This document shows, piece by piece, positions 43,669-53,021 of a DNA stretch of 64,000 bases (position 1 is the first letter of the stretch; each line of letters starts with the position of its first letter). The DNA lies in assembly GCA_963725275.1 (NCBI GenBank), contig CAVRXS010000004.1, positions 186,001 through 250,000 on the forward strand, read 5' to 3'. Below the pieces are notes generated by a model that was not told the origin of the DNA, ran no database searches, and was given only the letters and a program-made list of their open reading frames with translations. The position numbers and the translations under genes were made by a program. Source of the DNA: Bog-756 sp963725275. Its GTDB lineage: Bacteria > Actinomycetota > Acidimicrobiia > Acidimicrobiales > RAAP-2.

Positions 43669-44655
43669 TCACTCCCAGGCGGTGTCGACCCACTCGGTGA
43701 GCGAGTCGACCACGGCCCGGGCGATGATGGCCGAACGCTCCACCAGGACCGACGCGGGCCCGATCTCGCAGAGCACCGCCGGCATCCTGGTCTCGCGCAA
43801 CAGCGACAGCGACATGCCATGGCTGCCGCCGTCCGGGAGCCCCAGGGTGTGGGAGAGGGCGACGTGGAGGAGATCGGCCAGACGACGCCCGCCGGGTGAC
43901 GAGTACCGGTAGCCCTCGTAGTAGGCGGTCGAGCACTCCTCGCCCCGGCCGAGCCGGATACCCACGTAGACCTCGGCCCGGGCCGCATTGGCCTCCGAGG
44001 CCTGGACCGAACTGTCCGGATGGTGGTGGGTCGTGACCAGTGCTCCGTGGGTCACCAGCAGGCGCCGCACCGCGCCGGCGGTGGCACCGAGGCCGCCCTC
44101 CTCGCCGATGGCCACCGTGCGACCGGCCAGGGTGCGCGGCGCCTGGCGCAGGAGCTCGCGGTCCCGGACCGAGGTGACCAGCTCGGTGCCGTCGTGTCGC
44201 GAGCCGAACCGCAGCAGCTCGGAGACGGTCGCAGCCCCCGCGATCCCGTCGACCGGAAGTCCGGCGTTTCGCTGGAACTCGCCCAGCGCCGCCGAGGTCA
44301 GATCGCCGAAGATGCCGTCGACCCGGCCGGTGTCGAACCCGAGCGCGCTCAACCGCTGTTGCAGCTCGGCGACGTCGTCGCCGCGGAGCATGGGGGACCG
44401 GCGGTAGAGGAACCGGTCGCCGAGGCGCCGGCCCGCCTCGACCAGGGCGGACCAGGTCTGGCGGCCGCACACGCCGTCGACCCGGAGGCCGCGCCGGTAC
44501 TGGAACGCCTCGACTGCCGCGCGGGTGCCCTCACGGAATGAGCCCACCGGGTCGACTCCTGCAGGGCAGTCCAGCTCGGCGAGGCGGCGCTGGATGTCGG
44601 CCACCGCTTGGCCCTCTGCCCCGATCGCGAGGTGGATCTCGCCTTCCGGGGTCAC
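43669..44655 (-). CDS. N-acetylmuramoyl-L-alanine amidase with two peptidoglycan-binding domains
   Basis: A 328-residue protein: two PG_binding_1 repeats (about 10-72, VADIQRRLAELDCPAG; and 87-145, VAELQQRLSALGFDTGRVDGIFGDLT) and an Amidase_3 zinc amidase domain (about 165-325) with THHHPDSSVQASEANAARAEVYVGIR near 215 and the catalytic Glu in PAVLCEIGPAS near 290. It cleaves the stem peptide from murein. No signal peptide is visible, as in the mycobacterial CwlM/Rv3915 homologue, which sits in the same place next to trxA-trxB and parAB. CwlM regulates peptidoglycan synthesis from the cytoplasm; that role is possible here. Confidence 0.88.
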   Translation of the reverse strand: MTPEGEIHLAIGAEGQAVADIQRRLAELDCPAGVDPVGSFREGTRAAVEAFQYRRGLRVDGVCGRQTWSALVEAGRRLGDRFLYRRSPMLRGDDVAELQQRLSALGFDTGRVDGIFGDLTSAALGEFQRNAGLPVDGIAGAATVSELLRFGSRHDGTELVTSVRDRELLRQAPRTLAGRTVAIGEEGGLGATAGAVRRLLVTHGALVTTHHHPDSSVQASEANAARAEVYVGIRLGRGEECSTAYYEGYRYSSPGGRRLADLLHVALSHTLGLPDGGSHGMSLSLLRETRMPAVLCEIGPASVLVERSAIIARAVVDSLTEWVDTAWE

Positions 44656-44689
44656 GCCCGTCCCGGTCCGGTGCCTCCGGCCCGGGTGC

Positions 44690-45016
44690 TCAGAGGTAGG
44701 CTGAGAGCTCCTGGAGCAGTTGGCCCTTGCCCTTTGCCCCGACGATGCGTACGGCGGGCTCCCCGTCCTTGAACAGGATCAGGGTCGGGATGCTCATCAC
44801 GTCGAAGCGCCGGGTGATGTCGAGGTTGTCGTCGATGTTGAGCTTGGCCACGCCGAGCTTCCCCGCCTGCTCGGTGGCGATCTCCTCGAGCACCGGGGCG
44901 ATCATCTTGCACGGGCCACACCACTCCGCCCAGAAGTCCACGAGCACGGGAACCTCCGAGGACTTGACATGCTCGTCAAAGCTAGCGTCGCTCAGGGTCT
45001 CGATCTTCTCACTCAT
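44690..45016 (-). CDS. trxA: thioredoxin
   Basis: A 108-residue thioredoxin with active site WAEWCGPCKMI at residues 28-38 and the cis-Pro loop SIPTLILFKDGE near 75. It reduces disulphides in cytosolic proteins with electrons from TrxB. ATG 45016 follows AGGAGGA. It is followed by the amidase gene and preceded by trxB in the same direction, the standard actinobacterial trxB-trxA-amidase order. Confidence 0.97.
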   Translation of the reverse strand: MSEKIETLSDASFDEHVKSSEVPVLVDFWAEWCGPCKMIAPVLEEIATEQAGKLGVAKLNIDDNLDITRRFDVMSIPTLILFKDGEPAVRIVGAKGKGQLLQELSAYL

Positions 45017-45135
45017 GATGCTGGTTCCTCCTGGCCCTCGCGGGCCGAGCCGTGTGTCTCGTCGGACACGCTAGGTCAACCGCCGGAGACGGCGTCTCAT
45101 TCCCGCAGCAGCGTGCGGGGTCCGGCGCACGCAGG

Positions 45136-46104
45136 TCAGGCCACGCTTGCCTGACGCTCCTCGAGCCACCGTTCGACGTCGATGGCAGCCATGCAGCCCG
45201 ACCCGGCCGCGGTGACGGCCTGCCGGTAGCGGTGATCCTGCACATCGCCACAGGCGAAGACCCCGTCCACGTTGGTGCGGGTGCCGTCCATCGTGCGCAG
45301 GTAGCCGGTGTCCTCCATGTCCAGCTGACCCTTGAACAGATCCGTGTTGGGCTGGTGGCCGATGGCCACGAACAGCCCGGACAGCGGGAGCACCGACTCC
45401 TCCTCGCTGAGGTTGTCGCGGATCCTGACTCCTGACAACGTCGTCTCGCCCAACACCTCGACGACCGAGGCGTTCCACCGGAAGACGATCTTCGGATTGG
45501 CGAACGCCCGCTGCTGCATGACCTTGGATGCACGCAGCTCGCCGCGTCGGTGGATGATGGTCACCGTGTCCGCGAACCGGGTGAGGAATAAGGCCTCCTC
45601 GAGCGCGGAGTCGCCGCCCCCGATGACCGCAATGTCCTTGCCGCGGAAGAAGAATCCGTCACAGGTCGCGCACGTCGACACGCCGTATCCGAGCAGCCGC
45701 TCTTCGCCCGGGAGACCGAGCATCAGCGACTTGGCGCCGGTGGCCACGATGAGCGCGTCGGCTTCGAAGGTCGGGTCCGCGGCGTCCGGATCCCCGATCC
45801 AGAGCCCGAAGGGGCGGCTCGAGAGATCCACGCGGGAGACCTTGGCCGTCAGGTAGTCGGCGCCGAACCGGGCCGCCTGCTCGCGGAAGGCCTGCATGAG
45901 CTCCGGGCCCATGATCCCCTCGACGAAGCCGGGGTAGTTCTCGACGTCGGTGGTGAGCATGAGCTGCCCCCCCGGCTGGTCGCTCGTCGACGACGGCTCA
46001 CCCTCGATGACCAGTGGGGAGAGCATGGCGCGGGCGGCGTAGACGGCCGCGGTGAGTCCGGCCGGCCCGGATCCGACGATGACCACCTGCCGTGACTCGC
46101 TCAC
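45136..46104 (-). CDS. trxB: thioredoxin-disulfide reductase
   Basis: A 322-residue flavoprotein. FAD motif VVIVGSGPAGLTAAVYAARA at 8-27, redox-active CATCDGFF near 147 and NADPH motif VIGGGDSALEEALFL near 163; C-terminal GDVQDHRYRQAVTAAGSGCMAA near 285. It passes electrons from NADPH to thioredoxin. GTG 46104 overlaps the stop of the upstream small membrane gene (GTGA). trxA lies 119 bp downstream. Confidence 0.97.
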   Translation of the reverse strand: MSESRQVVIVGSGPAGLTAAVYAARAMLSPLVIEGEPSSTSDQPGGQLMLTTDVENYPGFVEGIMGPELMQAFREQAARFGADYLTAKVSRVDLSSRPFGLWIGDPDAADPTFEADALIVATGAKSLMLGLPGEERLLGYGVSTCATCDGFFFRGKDIAVIGGGDSALEEALFLTRFADTVTIIHRRGELRASKVMQQRAFANPKIVFRWNASVVEVLGETTLSGVRIRDNLSEEESVLPLSGLFVAIGHQPNTDLFKGQLDMEDTGYLRTMDGTRTNVDGVFACGDVQDHRYRQAVTAAGSGCMAAIDVERWLEERQASVA

Positions 46105-46457
46105 ACGCTACCTCCACTGTGGGCGGAGCGGTCGATCCGCTGGCTCCAGGCGACCACCCCGAGGATGACGAACACGCCCCCGACCACCAGGTCCGAGATC
46201 CACACCCGGCCGTCGAAGGCGTAGACGGTGAGCAGACGGATCAGGGTGATCGACAGCAGTGTCAGCACAACAACGCTCGCGACCAGGACGATTATTCCGA
46301 AGACGATCGCCCGGGTGGCAAGAGTGAGTGGTCGGACCGCCTTGTTGCGGACCAGATCGACCAGCGTGTCGACCGCGTCCGCGCCACGGGTCGGCAGGTC
46401 GTTGAGCGCGTCCAGGCCCGGGAGAACGGACGCTGGGGCATCGGGCTTGGGATCCAT
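46101..46457 (-). CDS. small two-helix membrane protein
   Basis: A 118-residue protein starting MDPKPDAPASVLPGLDAL, with two membrane helices (about 52-78 and 88-108) and a conserved-looking amphipathic N-terminal region. I do not know its function. It overlaps trxB by four bases, so the two are co-translated; a role near the thioredoxin system is only positional. ATG 46457 is preferred over an upstream start because the N-terminal extension reads as non-coding. Confidence 0.65.
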   Translation of the reverse strand: MDPKPDAPASVLPGLDALNDLPTRGADAVDTLVDLVRNKAVRPLTLATRAIVFGIIVLVASVVVLTLLSITLIRLLTVYAFDGRVWISDLVVGGVFVILGVVAWSQRIDRSAHSGGSV

Positions 46458-46521
46458 GGGTCGAGGATACTCCGCGCGTCCGCGCGACCCCCCTGGTCGG
46501 GAGGCCGGCACCGGCCGCTCG

Positions 46522-47364
46522 TCAATCCACGGTGACCATGCACACCCCGATGGTGCCCGGACCGGTGTGGGTGCCCACGACCGGCCCGAGATCGCACACC
46601 AGGAGCGGGTGCTCGCTCTTCACGTCGGAGAGCAGGGCGAGGAACGGTTCGATGTCGGACGCGGCGCCGTTGGCCACAGCGACCCGGCTCAGGGGCGGGG
46701 CGTCGCGGGCCTTGTCGGCGAGGTACTGGAGCGAACGCGCCCGTGTGCGCTGTTTGGACTCCTCCTCGACCACGCCATCCACGAGCTGCACCACCGGCTT
46801 GATCGAGAGGAGGGAGCCGAGCAGCGCGCGCGCCCCGCCGATCCGGCCCCCCTTCTCGAGGTGATCGAGCGTGTCGACCGCGCCGTAGACGTGCGCCCGT
46901 GGGACCAGTTCCGCGACGCGGGCCTCGAGTTCGTCGAGATCCGCTCCGCCCGCTGCCAGTTCGGCGATGTCGATGACCATCAGTCCGAGGCCCAGGGTCA
47001 GCGACCGCGAATCGAGCGCCCGTACCGCGATGGTGTCGGACACCGATTTGGAGGCAGCGGTCGCCGCCTGGAGGGTGGCCGAGACCCCGCCGGAGAGGGT
47101 GAGGCAGAGCACGCCGTCGTAGCCCTGCCCGGCCGCCTCGAGGAAGGCCTCTTGGAACGCCCCAGGAGAGGGCGCAGCGGTCTCGGGCAGCACCGGGCTG
47201 GTCTTGCAGCGCGCCCAGAAGTCGTCCGTCGAGAGCGTCGAACCGTCGACGTACTCCTCGGTGCCGAAGCGGATGGAGAGGGGGACGACGGTGACACCGT
47301 GCTGGTCGGCCAGCTCGGCCGTCAGGTCGCACGCGCTATCGGTGACCACCCGGATCCGGGCCAT
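46522..47364 (-). CDS. DegV-family fatty-acid-binding protein
   Basis: A 280-residue DegV protein. It has the N-terminal motif VVTDSACDLTAELADQHGV, PSPGAFQEAFLEA near 72, TLSGGVSATLQAA near 93 (lipid head-group-binding Thr/Ser), and KGGRIGGARALLGSLLSIKP near 170. DegV/FakB proteins bind fatty acids and can present them to the kinase FakA. ATG 47364 follows GAGGAGGA and lies within the end of murJ. The upstream part of the open frame is antisense-like and non-coding. Confidence 0.9.
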   Translation of the reverse strand: MARIRVVTDSACDLTAELADQHGVTVVPLSIRFGTEEYVDGSTLSTDDFWARCKTSPVLPETAAPSPGAFQEAFLEAAGQGYDGVLCLTLSGGVSATLQAATAASKSVSDTIAVRALDSRSLTLGLGLMVIDIAELAAGGADLDELEARVAELVPRAHVYGAVDTLDHLEKGGRIGGARALLGSLLSIKPVVQLVDGVVEEESKQRTRARSLQYLADKARDAPPLSRVAVANGAASDIEPFLALLSDVKSEHPLLVCDLGPVVGTHTGPGTIGVCMVTVD

Positions 47365-49282
47365 GGGCCTCCTCCTCTTCATCCGGGGGCCTGGGCTCCA
47401 CCGGTTCCTCCCCCGACGGGTCGCCGCCGGCCCGGCCGTCCACCGATGCGCCCTCCGGGAGTCCCCCCGAACTGGTCGGCACCGGACGGAGATGGCGTAC
47501 CGGAGGTCCCGCAGGTTCGTCATCGAGTCTGCCACGGAACGACGCCGACGAGGTGGGTTCTCCGGTCGTCGGGTCGATCAACCGGACCGATGGCGTGTCC
47601 GCCTCGGGGGAGCGGTCGGTCGGCTCGACGGTGACCGGTGCCGACGCGACCTGGCGCGCGGCTGCGCGGTCGGCGGCCGCGCGGCGGGCCGCTCGTTCGC
47701 CGAACACCGCGGCTGCCCCGACATAGGTGACCGTGCCCACGACGACGGCACCGACCACCCGACCGAGCAGGGCCACCCCGGAATCGGCCCCGGACACACT
47801 GAGGGCGAGGACAGTGGTGACCGCCATCACCGCGGAGGCACCGAGCACCCGGATGACCGGAGTGGTGAGGTCGTCGCCGCCGAGCCCGCCGACCCGGGAG
47901 CGGACAACCGAGAGGGCGAGGACCGCCGCGATCGAATAGGCGATCGAGACAGACAGGGCCAGGCCGCGCACCCCGAGCGGGCCGACGAGGAGGATCCCGA
48001 GGACGATGTTGATCCCGTTCTCGACCAGATAGATGCGGAAGGCGGTGCGGGTGTCCTGCATGGCCTGGAGCACCCGCACCATGTAGAGGAAGGTGCAGAA
48101 TCCGGGCAGACCGAGCGCGAACATGGCGAGGGCCGTGGCGGTGGCATCGGCCTCGGCGGACGTCTCGGCCGCGTGGTTGAGCACGAGGTCGATGAGCGGG
48201 TGGGCGAGGATCACCATGCCCACCGCCGAGGGGATGATGATGGCCAGGATGCCGCGCAGGCCGAAGGCCATGCGGTGGCGGAAGGCGACCAGATCGCCCT
48301 TCGCCCACCGGGCGGACAGCGACGGGGTCACGGCGGCCATCACCGAGACGGCCACCACCCCGTAGGGCAGCTGGAAGAAGGTGTAGGCGTACGTGTAGGC
48401 GGACACGGCCCCGGGCACCTTGGCTCCGTCGGCCAGTGCGAGGACCACGACGAGGGCCACCTGGTTGGAGAGCACGATCCCGAATGTCCATCCGGCCAAC
48501 CGGGTGATCCGGCGCATCGCCTCGTGACCCGGGCGCCAGAGGAACCGGAGGTGGAGGTCGGAGCGGAGCAGCGACGGGATCAGCAGCGCGGCCTGGACCA
48601 CCACCCCGAGGGTGGTGCCGAGCCCGAGGAGGACCAGTGCGGTGTGGTGCGCGTCGATCGAGGCCAGGTCCGGGTGGGGGACCAGCGTGTGGAACCAGGC
48701 GAGGACGCCGATGACCACGAGGTTGTTGGCGATGGGGACGAACATCGGCGCCGCGAACTTCCCCCGTGTGTTCAAGAGGGCGCTGAACAGGGCGATCAGC
48801 CCGTAGCAGGTGAGCTGGGGGACGAACCACCGCAGCAGAAAGATGGCCACCTGTTGTTGTTGGTGCACGTCGGCGTGGTGGTTGGTGACCGTGTAGAGGT
48901 CCACGATGGACGGCGTGAGCACGAAGAAGGCGACCGTCGCGACCACCAGGACCGTGGCGGTCACCGTTACCACCGCGGAGATGGCCTCCCAGGCCTCCGC
49001 AGCCGACCGGGTCGTGAGCTGGGAGACGAAGACGGGCACGAAGGTGGCCGCGAGGACGCCGCCGATGACGATGTCGGTGATGATGTTGGGGGTGGTGTTG
49101 GCGAGGTTGTAGGCGTCGGCGAATCCGCCGCCGCCCAGTGCGGCGGTCAGCGCGATCACCCTGCCGACGCCGGTGAGCCTGGAGAGGGTCGTGCCGACCG
49201 CCATGCCCAAAGTCGCACCGGCCAGCCTGCGCCGGCCGCCACCGGCCGCGGGGGGCAGGCCGTCGACCGTGACCTCGCTCAT
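47336..49282 (-). CDS. murJ: lipid II flippase MurJ (MviN)
   Basis: A 648-residue membrane protein with 14 or more helices. It begins MSEVTVDGL and enters the MviN fold at GATLGMAVGTTLSRLTGVGRVIALTAALG, with PNIITDIVIGGVLAATFVPVFV near 80 and QLPYGVVAVSVMAAVTPSLS near 310. It flips lipid II across the membrane for wall synthesis. The last 100 residues are a charged cytoplasmic tail, shorter than the kinase-like tail of mycobacterial MviN. The ATG overlaps the stop of the DUF6049 gene (ATGA). As given, a single-base insertion upstream merges the two frames. Confidence 0.93.
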   Translation of the reverse strand: MSEVTVDGLPPAAGGGRRRLAGATLGMAVGTTLSRLTGVGRVIALTAALGGGGFADAYNLANTTPNIITDIVIGGVLAATFVPVFVSQLTTRSAAEAWEAISAVVTVTATVLVVATVAFFVLTPSIVDLYTVTNHHADVHQQQQVAIFLLRWFVPQLTCYGLIALFSALLNTRGKFAAPMFVPIANNLVVIGVLAWFHTLVPHPDLASIDAHHTALVLLGLGTTLGVVVQAALLIPSLLRSDLHLRFLWRPGHEAMRRITRLAGWTFGIVLSNQVALVVVLALADGAKVPGAVSAYTYAYTFFQLPYGVVAVSVMAAVTPSLSARWAKGDLVAFRHRMAFGLRGILAIIIPSAVGMVILAHPLIDLVLNHAAETSAEADATATALAMFALGLPGFCTFLYMVRVLQAMQDTRTAFRIYLVENGINIVLGILLVGPLGVRGLALSVSIAYSIAAVLALSVVRSRVGGLGGDDLTTPVIRVLGASAVMAVTTVLALSVSGADSGVALLGRVVGAVVVGTVTYVGAAAVFGERAARRAAADRAAARQVASAPVTVEPTDRSPEADTPSVRLIDPTTGEPTSSASFRGRLDDEPAGPPVRHLRPVPTSSGGLPEGASVDGRAGGDPSGEEPVEPRPPDEEEEAHGPDPGGHR

Positions 49283-51463
49283 GGACCCTCGCTGTGGGTG
49301 CCGGGTTCCGCGGACTCCTCGGCGAGTCGGAGGGTCCGACGCTTGCCGCGACGTGCGGACCCACCACACGAGCAACACCGCGACGGCACCGATCGAGAGT
49401 ACGATCCCGACCACGGACGTGGCTGTCGAGCGCACCGAGACCTGACCGGTGGCCAGTTGGAGCAGCCCGTCCGGGGACCGCAGGGCGACGTCCATCCTGA
49501 AGGTTCCCGAGGTCCTCGTTCGGACATGGACGTACACGACCTTGGTGTACCGGGGGGGGAGGGTGATCGGCGTCGACCATTCGGTCTGGCCGTTGTCGAA
49601 GAGCAGCTTGTCGCTCGAGAGGGTCAGCGAACCGGTCACCGTGTAGGTGGCGTTCGAGAGAACGGTCACCGGCACCCGCCCGCTGCTGGCGGTGAGCGTG
49701 ATCGACTGGCCCCCCTCGACGCTGAGCAACCCGAGCTGGGCGTCGACGGCGACCCCCGCGTTGTGGAGCACGACCGACTGCTGGGCCGGCCGCAGGGTCT
49801 CCGCCTCGCCCGCCAGCACCAGGTCCCCGAGTTGCTGGCCGAGCGCCTGGTCGCCCGGCGCGGCGGCGGCGAAGGCGTTGACCCGCTGGCGCTGGGTGAC
49901 GATGGCGGCGGTCGGCAGTCCGGTGGAGGGGGTCGGCGCGACCAGGCGGCAGGTGCCGCCGCGACAGGTGGCAGGGGTCGAGAAGAGGGAGAAGAGCTGG
50001 TCGGTGGTGACCGGCTGGACCATCGGGTTCGCTGACAGCGAGCCGAGGAGGGTGTCCACGAAGGCGGGATCGTCCGTCCACGAGGTCGGGGCGACCGCGA
50101 CCACCGCCCGCGGCGAGGCGCCGTTGGGTAGCTCGTAGTAGAGCTGGGCGAGCTCGGCCGAGAGCTGGGAGGCGGCAAGGACCGGATCGCCCGGATCGGC
50201 GGTGAACCGGGCGGCCAGATCGGGATCGGAGGCCATGGCCCGGACCGTGGACCCGCGTCCGTCCGAGAGCGAGAAGGGTTGGGTCGTCGAACCGCTGGCG
50301 GGGGCCGCGCTGAGCGCGCTCGACGGCACGACCAGTTCGCCGTAGCCGTCGGCCACCAGGGCGGCCACGGTGGCACTGTCCAGCCCGTCGTTGGTGATCC
50401 ACGCCCCGAGTCCGGTGGTCGGATCGGGGACGGGCTGCCCGGTCGCGGCGGCCACGATGTCGTTGCCACGGGCGACCTGTAGGGACAGCTCGTCCGGCAG
50501 TCCCGCGCCGATGAGCGCCGCCGCGTCGACCGGGGTGTACGGAGCCGCGGTGAGCTCGTGCACCGATGTGTCGCCGGCCAGCCCGGCCAGCTGGGTGAGG
50601 GTCGTCTCGTGGGCGGGGCCCTCGAGGAAGCCCACGGTCTGACCGCTGACCTGGAGGGTGACCGGCACCGAGCTGTGCGCGGAGAGGGCGGCGACCGTGC
50701 CGGACACCCCCGCCAGTGCCTCGGTCGACGGCGTCGCGATCGCCGCGCCCGGTCGCGCCACGAGGCCGGCGGTCGACGACGCGGCGGCGGCCCCGACCGT
50801 GGTCTGCACCGGAACGACGACCGCCACCCGGAGACGCTGGGTGGCGGCGCTTGCCTCGGTGTAGACGAGGTGGGTCACCAACGAGCCGAGGACGCTGCCG
50901 TTCCCGGTGTCGACGAGCTGGACCCGGACCGGGTAGACACCCGAGGGAAACGCACCGCACTCGGCGTCGTTCGCGAGCAGGTGGATGGTGAACCCCGGTC
51001 CGGTCGGCCCGGGACCGGATCCCGACGAACCGGTCACCACGGGCATGGGGAGATCGAACCCGCCCGTCGGCAATGCGACGAGCGTGTGCACGGGCAGAGC
51101 GGTGGTGGTGGAGGAGACCGGGGTGCCGGTCGGCCCGGAGGTGACCGACTGGTCGAAGGCGGACACACTCGAGAGGCAGGGGAACACGGCCACGGCCACC
51201 CCGAGGTCAGCCTCAGCACCGGCGGGCACGTTTGCCTGCAGATGCAGATCGAAGGTCTGGCCCGGGGTCACCCAAGGTGTCTGGGCGAGCAGCTCGAGCG
51301 GGCCCGACAGGTGGACCGCGGCGACTGTTCTGGGAGCCGGCCCGGCCACGGCTCGTTGCGCGCCGGCGAGAAGGGCGGGGACGAGGCCGGCAACGAGGAC
51401 GACGGCCGCTGCCGTTGCCCGGGTCGCGCGGTGCCATCCGCGCACGGGGGGATCGCGGCTCAC
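49279..51463 (-). CDS. DUF6049-type secreted/membrane protein (frameshifted at its C-terminus)
   Basis: A large protein of about 727 residues with an N-terminal signal or anchor (about 12-42, ATAAAVVLVAGLVPALLAG), a long extracytoplasmic beta-rich region, and a C-terminal helix (SVVGIVLSIGAVAVLLVWWV). In mycobacteria the homologue (Rv3909) also precedes murJ (Rv3910). One extra base near 49354 derails the tail: in the other frame it reads RRGKRRTLRLAEESAEPG and stops at 49281-49279, four bases into the murJ start. Basic residues right after a helix are what one expects on the cytoplasmic side. Start GTG 51463 is tentative. Function unknown, probably linked to wall assembly. Confidence 0.8.
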
Positions 51464-51615
51464 ATGGGCATGACCGGGTCCCACCCCGATTGTGGGGGCG
51501 GGCCCGTCCCCGAGTGGCGCGCCGCCGCGGGGGTCGCTGCCGTCCGGGCAGGCTCTGCCTCGTTCCCGATCCACTTCGGACCGCAGCCTACGCCAGTCGC
51601 ACTACCCTCGGCGGC

Positions 51616-53008
51616 GTGTTCCCCGAGCGACTGCGGCCCCTCGTGGCGGCCACGTCAGACCTGTCCGACCGCTTCCGGGCGGCGGGTCACACGCTCTACC
51701 TGGTCGGGGGTTCGGTGCGCGACGCGATCGTGGTCGATCAGCGCAACGGTCGTACCGACACCGCCGGAGACCTCGACTTCACGACCGACGCGAAGCCCGA
51801 CGAGATCGAAGCGGTGGTGCGCGGCTGGGCCGACGCGGTCTGGAGCCAGGGAAAGCGGTTCGGGACCATCGCCTGCTTGCGGGGTGGGCAGAAGTACGAG
51901 ATCACCACGCACCGGGCCGAGGCGTACCGTCCGGACTCGCGCAAGCCGGACGTCGTCTTCGGGGACAGTCGTCGAAGACGATCTCGCCCGTCGGGACTTC
52001 ACGGTCAATGCGATGGCGCTGCGCCTGCCCGAGCTCGAGCTCATCGACCCGTACGGCGGCCTCGCCGATCTCGCCGAACACCGCCTGCGGACCCCGCTCG
52101 ACCCGGTGGAGTCCTTCGCCGACGATCCGCTCCGCATGCTCCGGGCCGCCCGCTTCATCGCCCGGTTCGATCTCGAACCGACCGGCGAGCTGGTGGCGGC
52201 GGTCGAGACGGATCACGGACGCCTCTCGATCGTCTCGGCCGAGCGGATCCGCGACGAGCTCGACAAGATCATGGTGGTCGCGGTGCCCTCGGTCGGCCTC
52301 TGGTTCGTGGTCGGACCGGGCTGGCCGGCGAGTTCCTCCCCGAGCTGCCCGGTCTCGCGCTCGAACAGGACCCGATCCACCGGCACAAGGACGTGCTCGC
52401 CCACACCCTCGCGGTGGTGGACAAGACGTCGCCCGATCGGCTGCTCCGCCTCGCCGCGCTCTTCCACGACGTCGGCAAGCCGCGGACACGTGCGTTCGTC
52501 GACGGAGGGGTGACCTTCCACCACCACGAGGTGGTCGGTGCACGGATGACGCGTGCGCGGATGCAGGCCCTCCGCTACCCGAGCGACGAGGTCGAGCTGG
52601 TGACCGAGCTGGTCGAGCTGCACCTCCGCTTCCACACCTACCGGCTGGGCTGGACCGACCGCGCCGTGCGCCGCTACGTCCGCGACGCCGGGACCGCTGC
52701 TCGACCGCCTCAACGAGCTGACCAGGTGCGACTGCACCACGCGCAACGCGTCGAAGGCCAGGGCGCTCGCCCAGCGGATGGACGAGCTCGAGGTCCGCAT
52801 CGCGTCGTTGCGCGAGCAGGAGGAGCTCGACGCCATCCGTCCCGACCTCGACGGCACCCAGGTGATGGCAGCGCTCGGCATTCCCCCCGGGCGTGACGTG
52901 GGCCGGGCGCTCGACTTCCTGCTCGAGCTCCGGCTGGACGAGGGCCCGCTGGGCGAGGAGGAGGCCCGTCGCAGACTGTCGGACTGGTGGGAAGAACAGC
53001 GCTCCTGA
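51616..53008 (+). CDS. pcnA: CCA-adding enzyme / tRNA nucleotidyltransferase (three frameshifts)
   Basis: A class II nucleotidyltransferase with HD domain, about 463 residues after correction. Recognisable blocks are split over frames: LYLVGGSVRDAIV, DLDFTTDAKPDEI and FGDS in frame 1; EDDLARRDFTVNAMAL, DDPLRMLRAARFIARF in frame 2 from about 51970; GLAGEFLPELPG, LAALFHDVGKPRT, FHHHEVVGARM in frame 1 from about 52315; PLLDRLNELTRCDC onward in frame 2 from about 52693. Two single-base insertions and one deletion explain it. It adds CCA to tRNA 3' ends, fitting the tRNA here that lacks CCA. Start GTG 51616. It diverges from the DUF6049 gene, as in mycobacteria. Confidence 0.88.
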
Positions 53009-53021
53009 CCGGCGAGTCGGG

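Noticed and set aside
47204..50960. Very long plus-strand and second minus-strand frames (943 and 1146 codons) across murJ and the DUF6049 gene
   Set aside because: They are stop-poor shadows typical of high-GC DNA, with Arg/Gly/Pro/His-rich nonsense sequence and no family features.
47336..51574. One 1412-codon open frame that would be a DUF6049-MurJ fusion protein
   Set aside because: Dropping one base near 49354 restores a natural end and an ATGA overlap with murJ; the genes are separate in mycobacteria.
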